Counted from the stretch's first letter, positions 42,079 to 52,143 are shown. The stretch is 64,000 nucleotides of DNA from Cyanidiococcus yangmingshanensis (GCA_013995675.1 VWRR01000003.1:310001-374000), one strand, 5' to 3'. The notes: generated from the sequence alone by a model not told the origin. Numbers and translations are program-made.

Positions 42079-43191
42079 TTACGGTCTAGCGTGCATCCGC
42101 GCAGTTCCCTTGAACTGTTTCATTGATTCTTGTTTCATAAATTCCACGCTTTTCGAGGATGGAAAGAATGCTACTCGACGGATATCCTGAAGCTCTTTCT
42201 CATCCAGGCTCTTGGGATTTTTCGCCGCCTCCTCTAGCCGGAGAATGACCTCAATCAAGTCGCCGACTTCGACTTCGGGGTGCTTCGGTAGATCCGACAT
42301 GTCTTGACGCAATCGGGACCATGCGTCCTCCAAATCTCGCTTATCCAAAAAGACCGGAATGACGAACTCTTTTCCCTTGCGCAACGTCAAACCTTTGGCT
42401 ACGAAACATGGCACGCCACGAACTAGTGGTTGTTTCGTCTTTCTAGCCAACGATCGAGCATGCTCGACCTGTTGCTGATTCGGATAGAAACGAAATACCA
42501 TTTTGAGTTCATCGCCGCGAGGGCCACGCAGTCCGCTCGGTTGCGGTTTACTCTTCACCATCTCGAATGCGCGGTCTAGGCCCATCACGAAAATACGCGC
42601 ATCCTCCGCTTCCTTGCCAGAGCTCCGCTTCAGGTCCTCTAACATTTTCATTGCATCGCTTGGATCGAAGAAAATGAGTCCAACTTGAGTCCCTCGTTCC
42701 ATGGCCGCGAGAAACGGCTGGCCAGACTCATTCGTTACCGCGAAAACAGGTACCTGAGCGAGCTTCTCATCCAGAGTCTTGCGCGAGTAACGGGCATGCG
42801 GTGTTTTCGCAAACGCCGCCACCGGTGTCCGAAATAGGAGGTGCAACCCTCCGCCGAGGCCTGCGCCACGCACTAGCGGCGACCACACGTTGATTGTCGC
42901 CAGTCCGACAAAAAGCACCCGCGCCATGCGTTGCAACCAGTCTAATCGCGAAACAGAGGAGATTTTGCCCTGCACGAGTGTCTCATCCGTAGAATCATCC
43001 CTTTGCGTTGCATAGAGCCATCGTTTCGTACCAACGCCACCACCAACAACAATCGAAAATCGACAGTTTTTCGGGCGACGTTGCTGCATAGAGCCCAAGC
43101 GGTGAGCACACGGCTGAGAGAGCCCCAACGCAGCACGCTGTCTCGCAGCTGGCTGAACCGCAAGTACACCAAACGCTGTTGTGGGTGCCAT
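42079..43191 (-). CDS. TIC22: Tic22-like plastid protein import component
   Basis: Intermembrane-space chaperone that passes preproteins from the outer- to the inner-envelope translocon. 370 residues. The long leader (1-130) is Arg/Ser/Gln-rich with a hydrophobic stretch (ARVLFVGLATINVWSPLV), suggesting a bipartite targeting sequence. The Tic22 domain (about 140-350) starts LDEKLAQVPVFAVTNESGQP and has QVGLIFFDPSDAMKMLEDLK, VRGVPCFVAKGLTLRKG, VIPVFLDKRDLEDAW and VEVGDLIEVILRLEE, in the family order. The ATG at 43191 gives MAPTTAFGVLAVQP, a good plastid start. Confidence 0.93.
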   Translation of the reverse strand: MAPTTAFGVLAVQPAARQRAALGLSQPCAHRLGSMQQRRPKNCRFSIVVGGGVGTKRWLYATQRDDSTDETLVQGKISSVSRLDWLQRMARVLFVGLATINVWSPLVRGAGLGGGLHLLFRTPVAAFAKTPHARYSRKTLDEKLAQVPVFAVTNESGQPFLAAMERGTQVGLIFFDPSDAMKMLEDLKRSSGKEAEDARIFVMGLDRAFEMVKSKPQPSGLRGPRGDELKMVFRFYPNQQQVEHARSLARKTKQPLVRGVPCFVAKGLTLRKGKEFVIPVFLDKRDLEDAWSRLRQDMSDLPKHPEVEVGDLIEVILRLEEAAKNPKSLDEKELQDIRRVAFFPSSKSVEFMKQESMKQFKGTARMHARP

Positions 43192-44305
43192 GAAATAGAG
43201 TAAAGATCAATCGAACCCTCCCTAAACGCTCGATCTACTCAAGCTGAGGGTCGCTACAAAAAGGCACCGCCCCAAGCCGCAGCGTCGTTCGAAGATAGCC
43301 AGAGACAAATGCTTTAGCGAGCGCCGCCGCTGCACGCGCACAACCACGGGTGGCGGGACGCCGCGCCTACACGAGCGGCCAGCAGCGCGCGTGGGCGGTC
43401 CACCACCGCGGCGGCGACTGCGTCGATTGCGCGCTCGACAGCGGGGGTGGCACACGGGCAGCGACCCGCCTGAAACAGGTGCCTGCTGATGGCACACAGA
43501 GACCTGCTTGATCCCATATTCCCTGGGACTGATGGACATCACCAGGCCTTTGGATGCATTCCAAGTGCTTTCAGATATATTCGCGTTCAGTGAGTGCTCA
43601 GGTCACCGATTCCAGTGTTCATGGTTTCCGGTGAGATGTTCTCGTGCATCGGCCAGCGTGGATACGGTGGCCAGACACGGATGTGACCTGGCGCATCGTC
43701 AGCCGTCGATTACCCCAAAGTCTCGCTGCAGGGCGCCTTTCACCGAATGCGTCAGAAAATGCATCCATCGACGAGAAACATGGAAATGGAGGGTTTTCAG
43801 GACTGATCTTGTATCCGGTTTATTTGCGCCAACCCGACGAACGAGGCGAACAGCATTCGTCTGCACGCCTATTCGGAATATGCATCAGAACGGGGCGCTG
43901 GAGAGCATCCCGCCAATGCAATGAAAAAACGATCGGCGACGGTTGGGACAGCAACTGCGAATGCTTGATCCATGCTTCCGAGCTGTTGGTGCTCCTTTCC
44001 ATGACGTAGGCCATGTTGATGCGTATGCCCTTCTCGCTGATGATACCTTCGCTGCCGTTGCTGGGCGCCACTCGCTTGCGGCACCGTCGAGTGCGCAGGG
44101 TCTGCGCAACACCCTCAAATCGTCGCTGGCGAGGCGTCCATTCCTGGGCCGGCGTCGTCGCCGTCGTCGCCGTCACAGCACCGAGCCGATGCGGCGGCAC
44201 TCGTTGAGCCAACCAGCGATTGCAATCCCTAGACGTCTACGCGTTTTGAAAGTCTGCAGCCCTGTTTTTGTGCCTCTCTGAATTCAAGCTGTAAACCTGC
44301 GCGGA
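43192..44305. other. intergenic, upstream of TIC22 and the RETICULATA-like gene
   Basis: About 1.1 kb between divergent starts. GC-rich, with a GTC/GCC-rich patch at 44150-44175. ORFs are short and lack family resemblance. Confidence 0.4.
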
Positions 44306-45590
44306 ATGGCATTCACTGTGCTCACTCCGCGAAGAGGCATTTTGATGTCGAAGGACTGCGGGCGGGCACGGAGCTATCGACGCTCAAGGTCGGCAGTGGG
44401 CCCGCTGCGTAATCCCAGGCGACTGCACCCGCACCCAGGCTTGGAAATGTCCTTTGCAATGGACGCAACTGTACCCGAGCCAAACACTGGCCTGAAATCT
44501 TTTGAAGCGGCAGGCGCAGAGTCGCTCGAACAGGACATTGAGTACCAAGCCCGAGCAGGCACCGGTGGTCTCCCGAACGATCGCAGTTACCAGATTGGCG
44601 GAGGTGGCGCCAATAGTGGGAACGGTGGTGGTGGTGGTGGTGGTGGGTGGCGGTGGCGGCAGCAACGAAGGTCGCGACGGTAATGATGAACCAGGTCGCT
44701 CGCCCAGTGCCTCGAACGACTTGCTGCAGTTCATCAAGTCTCATTCCATGACCTGGAATGATATTCCGTTCGATGTTCGCGATGCGTTCCAAAAGGGGAT
44801 TGTCTCGGCCGCTGTGATCAAGAACTATATTTACGCGAATTCAAACCCGGTCTCACGTTTTCTAATGAACCGAACAACCAGTGGAATGCGAGAACGTTTT
44901 CTTGCGGATAATCTATTTCTGACCAAAATCCTGATTGAGGAAGGGCTCGGTATCTGCGGCAAGCTGAGCGCAGAATACGAAGTGCGCCGCAGTCGCTTCT
45001 TCGACGAGATCGATTTCGTCTTTGCAAACGTTCTTATGGCCTTGCTGGCTGATTTTGCCCTCGTCTACTTCCCCGCGCCGTCTGTCAAGTTGAACCCGAC
45101 GGCAGCAACGAGCAGTGCATTTGGCCCTCTCGGCGCACGCGTATCCAGGTTTACGCAGGGCATGCCTTCGAATATTTTCCAGGTCGATCGTCCGTACACA
45201 ATGCAACAGCGTGTGGCTTGCTATCTATTCAAGGTTTCGCAACTCTTTGTCACTGGGACCGCATGCGCAGCGATTGGAGTCTCGATTACGAACACGCTCA
45301 TCTCTGTGCGTCAGATGCTGGACCCACAGTTCGCTCCGCAGAACCCTAAGAGTGACGTCCTCTTCACCTCAGTGATGTACGGTTTGTTCCTGGGAATTAG
45401 TTCGAGCACGCGTTACCAGTTGGTCAATGGGATTGAAATCCATTTATTCCCAAGGATTCTGGGCAATGCGCCGCGCATTGTTGAAGCTTTTGCGACCTAC
45501 ATTCTGCGCTGGGGAAACACATTCTGGGGTAGTCAACAATGGGCGCTCTGGGCAAAGTTCACAGGGGCCCAGCGATCTGGCAAACACTAA
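44306..45590 (+). CDS. RETICULATA-like (DUF3411) plastid envelope protein, with one frame change
   Basis: Family of plastid inner-envelope proteins affecting leaf mesophyll development and metabolite supply in plants; transport roles are suspected. The start MAFTVLTPRRGILMSKD is a plastid leader in the first frame, which enters a poly-Gly run. At 44641-44650 (GGTGGGTGGCGG) the frame changes; one G fewer continues GGGGGSNEGRDGNDEPGRSP. The conserved domain follows: NRTTSGMRERFLADNLFLTK, ILIEEGLGICGKLSAEYEVR, FDEIDFVFANVLMALLADFA, then hydrophobic segments and LFLGISSSTRYQLVNGIE, NAPRIVEAFATYILRWGNTF. Three to four membrane spans fit the family. Total ~428 residues. Poly-Gly before the domain is a known feature of plant members. 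Confidence 0.92.
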
Positions 45591-46242
45591 CCCTGCAGCA
45601 GAAATCGGTGCCCCATACAGTTTTTCGTAATCATCATCACCCATATTTTCATCACTGTTCTTGGCTCAAATGCTCTGGCCGGCCTCATAGGGGGGGTCTT
45701 CCGCTCACAAAGCCGTCACTTTTCAAGTATCTGTCGCGTCGTCGGGGTGAACCGCTCCCGATACGTTTGCGACTGAGCCTGTATGCGAACATGTCCTCGC
45801 GTTGTTGTGGTCAAGTGACATAGACGTTGCCTTTATCTTCGTAAATATCCCCGCTCCGATCGACGTTGGAATGCGCGACGAGCGCAAACGATCTGCCAAC
45901 AACGGCACACGTATGATAGATTCAAGCCGATGCTGACCCGTGCAGTAGCATCGCCTCATAACGAGCGCTCGTCCCAAGAATGTGCATCCAGCACACAGTA
46001 CGCTGATACGGAACTTGATTTGTTCTCAGCGGGCACCAGTAGCCAAAGCTTGAGCGTTCGCGTGCTCTTCACGTCATTGCTCGCATTGATGAAACCACGA
46101 ATCCTATTCCCTTAGCGTTCCCGAGCACCGATGCTCCTCTCTGAACTGGAGAGCGACTTGCTTATCGTGCAAAGCCTCCGATGGATGCGCCAACAAATCC
46201 CCTTTGACGCACGATCTGGCCAGCGATATGAGTTGATTGGTT
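45591..46242. other. intergenic between convergent genes
   Basis: About 650 bp without a supported gene. Confidence 0.4.
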
Positions 46243-46770
46243 TTACTGTTCTAATAGTTGAGCTTTGCGTCTGCGTTGCGCCTCGAGTACGTTGCGCGCA
46301 GTCTCCTCATCTAGCAGGCCATGAACCATTAACCACTCATCCGCAAGCGCCGAGGAGCGCTTGTATTTGCGCAGCTTCTCCTCCCTCATGGTGGTATAGA
46401 ATATGCGCAGCGGGTCATTCTCTGGGGGTGGATCTCGTCGTTGTCCTGGAAGCGCATACTTCTTCACTGGGGAGCGATTCAAATCGGATGAATTGTCGGC
46501 AGTGCGGCCTCCATCCTGTGTACTGGCTGAGCGTTGTGAACTCGTGGACAAGCATCGTTTGCGGCGACGAGCTGAGGCAATCTCTCCAGGTTCCTCTTTC
46601 AGTGCTCTGTTTCGCTGCGGTGCACTCGACAAGTTTGATTGCGCTGCCTTGGCGATTTGCGATCGCGATGACTTGTTTTCAGAGTGCAGCGATACCGAAA
46701 GCGTCGATTCTTTCAATATCTCCGCCAGCGGCAGATCGTCGTCGGACGCTTGTCCGAGACCGTCAATCAT
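46243..46770 (-). CDS. unassigned basic protein with a conserved-looking C-terminus
   Basis: 175 residues from the ATG at 46770 (MIDGLGQASDDDLPLAEI). The first 115 are disordered, Ser/Arg/Lys-rich, with basic clusters (SARRRKRC) that could be nuclear localisation signals. The last 60 are ordered: NDPLRIFYTTMREEKLRKYK, then LADEWLMVHGLLDEETARNV. I recall a similar DPLR-x-FY ... EMA-x-WLMEHGLL pattern in uncharacterised plant proteins, so this may be an old conserved domain, but I cannot name a function. Probably nuclear. Confidence 0.68.
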   Translation of the reverse strand: MIDGLGQASDDDLPLAEILKESTLSVSLHSENKSSRSQIAKAAQSNLSSAPQRNRALKEEPGEIASARRRKRCLSTSSQRSASTQDGGRTADNSSDLNRSPVKKYALPGQRRDPPPENDPLRIFYTTMREEKLRKYKRSSALADEWLMVHGLLDEETARNVLEAQRRRKAQLLEQ

Positions 46771-46990
46771 AGACAAGAACGTCGCAGACCCGCTCGTTGC
46801 GCCAGTTTGGAGTTGCTACCTACGTCACAGTCTCGTTCTGTGTACCTGTCAACGCAAGTTGTCTGGCGCTCGTCTGACTCCAGACAAGGATATCGGCGAC
46901 GATCAAGCACGTTGCCCCAGAACACGCATAAAACTCGCTCAATGGTGCCGACGTGCAGGCACAGGCGCTGTCACAGTGTCTCTTCTCCAC

Positions 46991-47284
46991 TTATATGCAT
47001 AAAATACCGTCGTCTGACAGTCTTGTAAACTCGGGTCGATAAAACGGATAGGTGCGGCACCTGAGCGCCGGCCACATTCCCCGATGGTCCAAGCGGTCGT
47101 TTCCGGCACGAAATCGTTCATGGAATGGCGCAGGCAAGCGGATGGCGCGCACGGCGGGTACCTTTGGCTGCTCCCGCCAGTGCCTCTCGGTGTTCGAACG
47201 ATAACGTTCCAGAAACAGCCTCTGTTCGGGTCGAGCATCGCTGAGTCGCTTGTATCTGCACCGCCAGATCTTCGGAGGTCTCAA
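46991..47284 (-). CDS. possible small protein, start not found
   Basis: A 97-codon frame (RPPKIWRCRYKRLSDARPEQ ... YPFYRPEFTRL) with good third-base choice but only a TTG start; the frame closes upstream at 47321. Very Arg-rich, which would suit a mitoribosomal protein. It may be missing a first exon or be chance. The rest of 46771-47377 is the upstream region of two divergent genes. Confidence 0.22.
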   Translation of the reverse strand: MRPPKIWRCRYKRLSDARPEQRLFLERYRSNTERHWREQPKVPAVRAIRLPAPFHERFRAGNDRLDHRGMWPALRCRTYPFYRPEFTRLSDDGILCI

Positions 47285-47377
47285 GTGAACTGTTGTTGCG
47301 TGTTCTTTTGGGTTGAGCTCTCAGGAAAATTTCATCGTGCTGCCTTTTGCCTAGCTCTCGACGTGTGATCCCATTGT

Positions 47378-48235
47378 ATGGTTCGAGCTCGTTCTAGCAG
47401 TGTCGGATCTGTACCAACCCGCTCGGAGGGAGGCGACTCGGATTTCGAACAAGAGCCTCCGACCGCCTTGGCTCTGCAGTGTGGCACGCAGTCGTCTGCA
47501 AAAGAGACTGATCAATTAAGTAACGCTGTTGGCGGGACCTCACCGTCTATTGATACGAGGACGGCCATGAGGGACACTCAAGAAGCTGCAAGTCCGTCAC
47601 GTGTGCCTACTCCGAATTCAGCAGTCATATCAAAACGTTCATCAAGGCGTGGTCTTGGCGTGGAACAAGATACATTGACGGCGGCGCGTGATGTGGACAA
47701 CGCGCTTCCAGCAACCACGGCTGCGAGGGTGACACGCGGGCGAGCGTCGGCACGCCTTGCCAAGAATCGTTCTGAAACATGCCGCGAAAAGTCTGAGTCT
47801 GAACTAGAAGAAGAAGAGCTCGATGAAGTCGATGAAACGGATGTGGTAGACGAGGTCGATGCGGCCGACGCAGCATTCAGCTGCTCTTCCGAAGAGGAGG
47901 CTGAATCGCAGTCAGAGGAGTTGTCGTCGGAGAGCGACGCCGATGAGACGCCCAAGGCCAAGCGTCGAGGCCGTGGACGCCAGCCTGTCGGCGCTCGTCG
48001 GAGTGCAGCGTCGCGAGCAACCTCAGCCAGTCGTAGCGATTCCGCCACAACAAAACCCTTATCGAGGGTCACAAGCGCCGGGCGCCGACTTGGTACCAAA
48101 AATGCAGCGGCTCCGTTGATGATGAAAAAGACCTCGGATTCGCAAACGAGCCAGCCAGTGGTCATCCAATCGCGCGTGGCCGGTGGTTTTCGTGTCGGCC
48201 TCTCCCGCAGCGCGCTTCTGGTAAAGAGAAAATAA
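47378..48235 (+). CDS. disordered nuclear protein with a RAD51AP1-like C-terminal motif
   Basis: 285 residues. Almost wholly disordered: Ser/Thr-rich start, an acidic block (about 137-195, ELEEEELDEVDETD and SSEEEAESQSEELSSESDAD), then basic RRGRGRQPVGARR. The end, VAGGFRVGLSRSALLVKRK, resembles the RAD51-binding tail of RAD51AP1, whose core is G-L-R-L-G-L-S-R-x-A-R-V. Length and acidic/basic layout also suit RAD51AP1-type DNA-binding proteins that stimulate strand pairing in homologous recombination. The match rests on about ten residues, so it is tentative; a generic chromatin protein is the alternative. Confidence 0.6.
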   Translation: MVRARSSSVGSVPTRSEGGDSDFEQEPPTALALQCGTQSSAKETDQLSNAVGGTSPSIDTRTAMRDTQEAASPSRVPTPNSAVISKRSSRRGLGVEQDTLTAARDVDNALPATTAARVTRGRASARLAKNRSETCREKSESELEEEELDEVDETDVVDEVDAADAAFSCSSEEEAESQSEELSSESDADETPKAKRRGRGRQPVGARRSAASRATSASRSDSATTKPLSRVTSAGRRLGTKNAAAPLMMKKTSDSQTSQPVVIQSRVAGGFRVGLSRSALLVKRK

Positions 48236-49441
48236 CCTCGTAAAATACTCGCAAACATGATGGTTCATATTGGTTTGTCTGTCTTCGCCGCAATCCAGCA
48301 CATTGTCGTGACGCAAACAGATAAAAAAATTCTCGGAACGAAAGCGCTGGTGGCTGCTTCTGCTCTTCGAAAAACTCGAGTTTTTGTTCCTAGCGCAGCG
48401 CCCCCAAGCTTGATGAGTTGCAGCATACGCTGACCTGGTTCGTCCAGTTTCTTTCCAGGTTGGTCCAGCCCGAGGGCCAGTAGCATACAGCCAGGAAGCG
48501 AGTGATGATCGTTACCGAAAACCGGATCCTCCAACGACTCGCTCCTCAGCAGCGTTGGAATTTACTCTCTAAAGCCTTGACCGCTACTAGACGAAATGCA
48601 CAAGAACCTAGTCAGGAAAGCGGAATCAACGGGAACAGTTTTTTTCAGAAGTAGAACCGCTGACGAATCATATGTATCGTCCAACGCTGCCTCTCGGGAG
48701 GAGATTCGCTTTCAAATGCGTCTGATCTAATTCAACAAGACCGCAAAGCAGCCTGCACCTGATGACACAGTACTCATTTGGGCACTGCCATCCTATCCTC
48801 TATGTATTCAGGGTTCGACAACGCTCTTTTTATTACCCGATCGACGGACGATACAGGGGAGACGTATTGCAGTCGCCCGAGGCTGCTCAAGGATGCTAGT
48901 CTGTGATCGAATGGGTCGGGCACCCACCAGACACCATGACACCTCATCGATCCTAATCTGACGATTACCAAGCATAAAAAATGGAGTGATGGACCTCCCT
49001 TTCTGCTGCTGTTTCGACAGCACTGCCTCTACGGAGGCTCTATGCCAGCAGCAAATACGCTTTTCGATCGAAGACGCATACCGTGGCGTTGCAAATAAGA
49101 ATGACTCAGCCAGTGTGTTCTGGTAATCAAATAACTTTGGGTACTAAGACTCGAGGACAGGGCCAGCATCTTTGTTGTTTGAACGTGGCACGATTGCCTG
49201 GAACGGACAGTATTAGGTCCCGGTTCGATTTTATTGGGCGGTGTATAAAACGGGCTTGTGCATTGTGACTCGCGGACAGGGCCAGCATCTTTGTTGTTTG
49301 AACGTGGCACGGTTGCCTGGAACGAACAGCAGCAGGTCCCGGTTCGATTTTACTGGGCGGTGCTCGTAAAGCTTTCGTGCAGGCGTCGCGCTTACCCTCG
49401 TGGTAAATAGTGTCAGCAGAGGCCGTTGTACTCCACCGGGA
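48236..49441. other. intergenic, upstream of AP-1 mu, with a tandem repeat
   Basis: About 1.2 kb. Weak short ORFs on both strands at 48257-48534, not called. The promoter side holds the repeat at 49148-49362. Confidence 0.4.
49148..49362. repeat. 96-bp tandem direct repeat upstream of the AP-1 mu gene
   Basis: Copies at 49148-49243 and 49267-49362 (period 119) share GACAGGGCCAGCATCTTTGT, GTTTGAACGTGGCAC and GGTCCCGGTTCGATTTTA with only a few mismatches. A 23-bp spacer separates them. They lie 80-295 bp before the start codon, so they probably lie in the promoter. Confidence 0.9.
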
Positions 49442-50776
49442 ATGGCCATCACTGCAGTTCTGATTCTGGACTCTCGCGGCCGACTGCTTATCGCACGGGA
49501 TTTTCGTGGTGAGGTAGATCTTCAAGAGGCTGCCGAGGCGTTCAGAGTGGAGCTTGAACGCAACGCTTGGTCTAAAGGAGGCGATGATGCTGCGGTCACT
49601 GCACCGTTGCTCCCGATCAAAAACGGAGCGTACTACTTTGCGACAGTCAAACATAACGACCTCTACTTTATCGCAGTGGACGCTTCTCCGTACAGTTTTG
49701 GAGGCACGCTCATCGCCTTCATCACGAGTTTGATTCGTGTCTTCGGAGAGTACTTTGGCAAGGTCGTCGAGGAGTCAGTTCGGGATAACTTTGTAGTTAT
49801 CTACGAGCTCCTCGACGAAATGGCGGATTTCGGTTACCCTCAAACAACCGAGTCCAAGATCCTTCAGGAATACATCGTTCAGGACTACCATGTTATGGAT
49901 CAGCCCAAGCCACCGGTTGCGGTGACCAACGCAGTGAGCTGGCGCTCCGAAGGGATTCGCCACAACCGTAACGAGGTCTTTCTCGACGTTATCGAGACAG
50001 TCAGTATGGTCATCGGCCCGCAGGGAAACGTCCTGCGAGCTAGTATCAATGGCAGCATCATGGTCAAGTGCTTTCTTTCGGGTATGCCCGAACTGAAACT
50101 TGGCCTCAATGAAAAAGTTCAGATCGAACAAGGCGGCAGCGCTGCAAACGGCGGCGGTGGCAGCAACAGCAACGCCGCTGGAGCCATTGAACTGGAGGAC
50201 GTCAAGTTTCATCAATGCGTGAAACTATCGAAGTTTGAGACGGAGCGTTTAATTTCCTTCATCCCACCTGATGGTGAATTCGAGTTGATGAGTTATCGGG
50301 TCGCGAACGCTGCACCCAAGCCGTTGTTCTCGGCCGACGCCGTCATCGACTTGGCTCCACATAAGATTGACTACTTGGTTCGAACCCGTTCCCTCTTTCG
50401 ATCGGGGCTTACAGCAAACGAGGTCTCATTGTGGGTACCGGTTCCGGAGGATGCCGACTCGCCCAAGTTTCAGGTCAATTCGGGTCGCGTGAAATACGCT
50501 CCAGAAAAGGACGCTCTGCATTGGCGCATCAAGCAGTTTCCCGGTCAGCGTGAGAACAACCTGCAGGGTGGCTTCCGACTACCGTCGGTTGCCAACGTCG
50601 ATAGTCGAAATCGCGTTATTCGGCGGCCCATCCAGATTCAATTCGAGATTCCCTACTTTACCGCGAGTGGAATCCAGGTGCGTTATTTGAAAGTGTGGAG
50701 CCGGGAGGGATACACCTCCTATCCGTGGGTGCGATACATCACCAGGGCGAATGATTACGAAATCCGTCTGAGCTAG
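49442..50776 (+). CDS. AP1M: AP-1 complex subunit mu
   Basis: Medium chain of the clathrin adaptor AP-1, which sorts cargo with YxxPhi signals at the trans-Golgi network and endosomes. 444 residues from the ATG at 49442. The longin domain (1-140) begins MAITAVLILDSRGRLLIARD. The mu-homology domain (about 170-444) has VSWRSEGIRHNRNEVFLDVI, ELEDVKFHQCVKLSKFETER, SFIPPDGEFELMSYR and IPYFTASGIQVRYLKVWS. The end YPWVRYITRANDYEIRL is that of AP-1 mu rather than AP-2 mu. A small Gly/Asn-rich insert (NGGGGSNSNAAG) sits in the loop before ELEDVKFHQC. Single exon. Confidence 0.97.
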   Translation: MAITAVLILDSRGRLLIARDFRGEVDLQEAAEAFRVELERNAWSKGGDDAAVTAPLLPIKNGAYYFATVKHNDLYFIAVDASPYSFGGTLIAFITSLIRVFGEYFGKVVEESVRDNFVVIYELLDEMADFGYPQTTESKILQEYIVQDYHVMDQPKPPVAVTNAVSWRSEGIRHNRNEVFLDVIETVSMVIGPQGNVLRASINGSIMVKCFLSGMPELKLGLNEKVQIEQGGSAANGGGGSNSNAAGAIELEDVKFHQCVKLSKFETERLISFIPPDGEFELMSYRVANAAPKPLFSADAVIDLAPHKIDYLVRTRSLFRSGLTANEVSLWVPVPEDADSPKFQVNSGRVKYAPEKDALHWRIKQFPGQRENNLQGGFRLPSVANVDSRNRVIRRPIQIQFEIPYFTASGIQVRYLKVWSREGYTSYPWVRYITRANDYEIRLS

Positions 50777-51253
50777 TTGTCAGAGCGAACGGTAAGAGGG
50801 CGACCGATTCCGCTTCGAGCGGAAACGGATAGTCCACGCGTTCGCCTCGCTTTTGGGGCGCTTGCGGGCTTGGACCACGGGCCGCAGCTCCGGCGAAGAC
50901 ACAATCCATAGAGATACTCATCGGAGCGCGTTTGGCACGAAGGATCTGAGCAGCATCAAGAACCTGATTACAGCGTCGACCTCAAGATGGAAGAGGTGGC
51001 ACTGCCGAGGAGTTTGGCCAGTTCGTTGACCGCGTACCTATCTGGCGCCTGCTTCGGACAAAACCTTGGACTGAATTCAAGGATTGTATCAAGGACTGGA
51101 ATTCGGTACGCACCGGTCATCAAAAGTCCGCTTATCTAACGAAACCAAAATGGCTCGTTCTTTACCGATTTATGTAAACCCCAACCGCTGCACAACGGGA
51201 ACCTATACAACGCGTACCGCTATTAGACTCATTTTCGAGTGTACGAGCATCGT
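50777..51253. other. intergenic between convergent genes
   Basis: About 480 bp. No feature seen. Confidence 0.4.
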
Positions 51254-51979
51254 TCAAGCGGTTTCAATTGGAATCTCGGTAGCATTCGTTTGCTGCCTGA
51301 CCTTTTTCGGGACAGTGACCCGCAGGACGCCATCCTTGAATTGGGCCTTGATCTGCTGCGGATCCATCACATCGTCGGGAAGGCGCACGCTGCGCGAAAA
51401 CGAGCCATAGCTGCGCTCCATGCGGTGCGTCTTTGCATCCTTCTCCTCATGTTCCCATTTCTTCTCGCCCTGGACAGTAAGCACGTCGCCATCGAGGGAG
51501 ATCTTCACGTTCTCCTTGGGCACGCCAGCGAGCTCGCAGCTCACAACGAACGATTCAGGTGTCTCTGTTATGTCCAGCGCGGGCACATACGTTGAGCTGC
51601 GTTGCGCGAGCGCATCGAAATCAGACCAGAACCGATCGAGGTCCATCAGAGGCGACATGAAGAAGGGATCGCGCCTCATTATGCTGAAAGGCCATCCCCA
51701 GTCCCGCCGTCCCCGAGCCAGCGCGCGCTCGTTATCACGCTCACGATTATTTGCGTTCGCCTGCAACGCAACGTTCCGTGCACTACTTAGCGAACGTTTA
51801 GATACCATAGGCCCAAGCTGTTGACGCGCGAGGCGTCCACCCAGTGGCGTCACAGACTGATCCAAAGTTGTCCAGCTACGACTTGGTGCAACGACCAAAG
51901 GGCTCACATAGTTCAACTTCACACTAGTTTGACTCAGCATTTTCCAGTTTCCTCTCAACGAACGCAACACGTTTTGCAT
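51254..51979 (-). CDS. small heat-shock protein (HSP20) with a mitochondrial-type leader
   Basis: ATP-independent holdase that keeps unfolding proteins soluble. 241 residues from the ATG at 51979. The first ~60 (MQNVLRSLRGNWKMLSQ...) lack acids and are rich in Arg, Ser and Gln: a likely mitochondrial presequence. The alpha-crystallin domain (about 120-225) has VPALDITETPESFVVSCELA, GVPKENVKISLDGDVLTVQG, the ERSYGSFSRSVRLPDDV block and FKDGVLRVTVPK. It ends EIPIETA, with the IPI motif needed for oligomers. Head to head with a second small HSP. Confidence 0.96.
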   Translation of the reverse strand: MQNVLRSLRGNWKMLSQTSVKLNYVSPLVVAPSRSWTTLDQSVTPLGGRLARQQLGPMVSKRSLSSARNVALQANANNRERDNERALARGRRDWGWPFSIMRRDPFFMSPLMDLDRFWSDFDALAQRSSTYVPALDITETPESFVVSCELAGVPKENVKISLDGDVLTVQGEKKWEHEEKDAKTHRMERSYGSFSRSVRLPDDVMDPQQIKAQFKDGVLRVTVPKKVRQQTNATEIPIETA

Positions 51980-52100
51980 CAATATACACGCGCTCCCGTT
52001 CTAAGGAATGAGCAATAAACGCCAAAGATTTCTTCCCATCAACTTTATCAGCGACGCGCCGTCTACTTAAGCGGATGCGGCCTGTCTCGAGAGACACCGC

Positions 52101-52143
52101 GAATCTTCGCGCGGAATCTCGTGCGAGATCGGCGATTCGCGAA
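52101..52143. promoter_or_regulatory. heat-shock element pairs between two HSP20 genes
   Basis: The 345-bp divergent promoter (51980-52324) contains GAATCTTC at 52101-52108 (GAAnnTTC) and TTCGCGAA at 52136-52143 (TTCnnGAA), the inverted units bound by heat-shock factor. Each has two units, so a functional site would need the flanking imperfect units too. Confidence 0.6.

Noticed and set aside
7460-44650. Programmed +1 frameshifting as a common explanation
   Set aside because: The sites share no slippery heptamer or stop-codon context, and at least two need the opposite shift. Sequencing indels are simpler.
47080-47105. D-arm-like GATGGTCCAAGCGGTCG
   Set aside because: No matching T-arm or anticodon stem nearby; the resemblance is local.
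49220-49240. T-loop-like GGTTCGATT in the tandem repeats
   Set aside because: The flanking bases cannot form a 5-bp T-stem, and no acceptor or anticodon arm is found.
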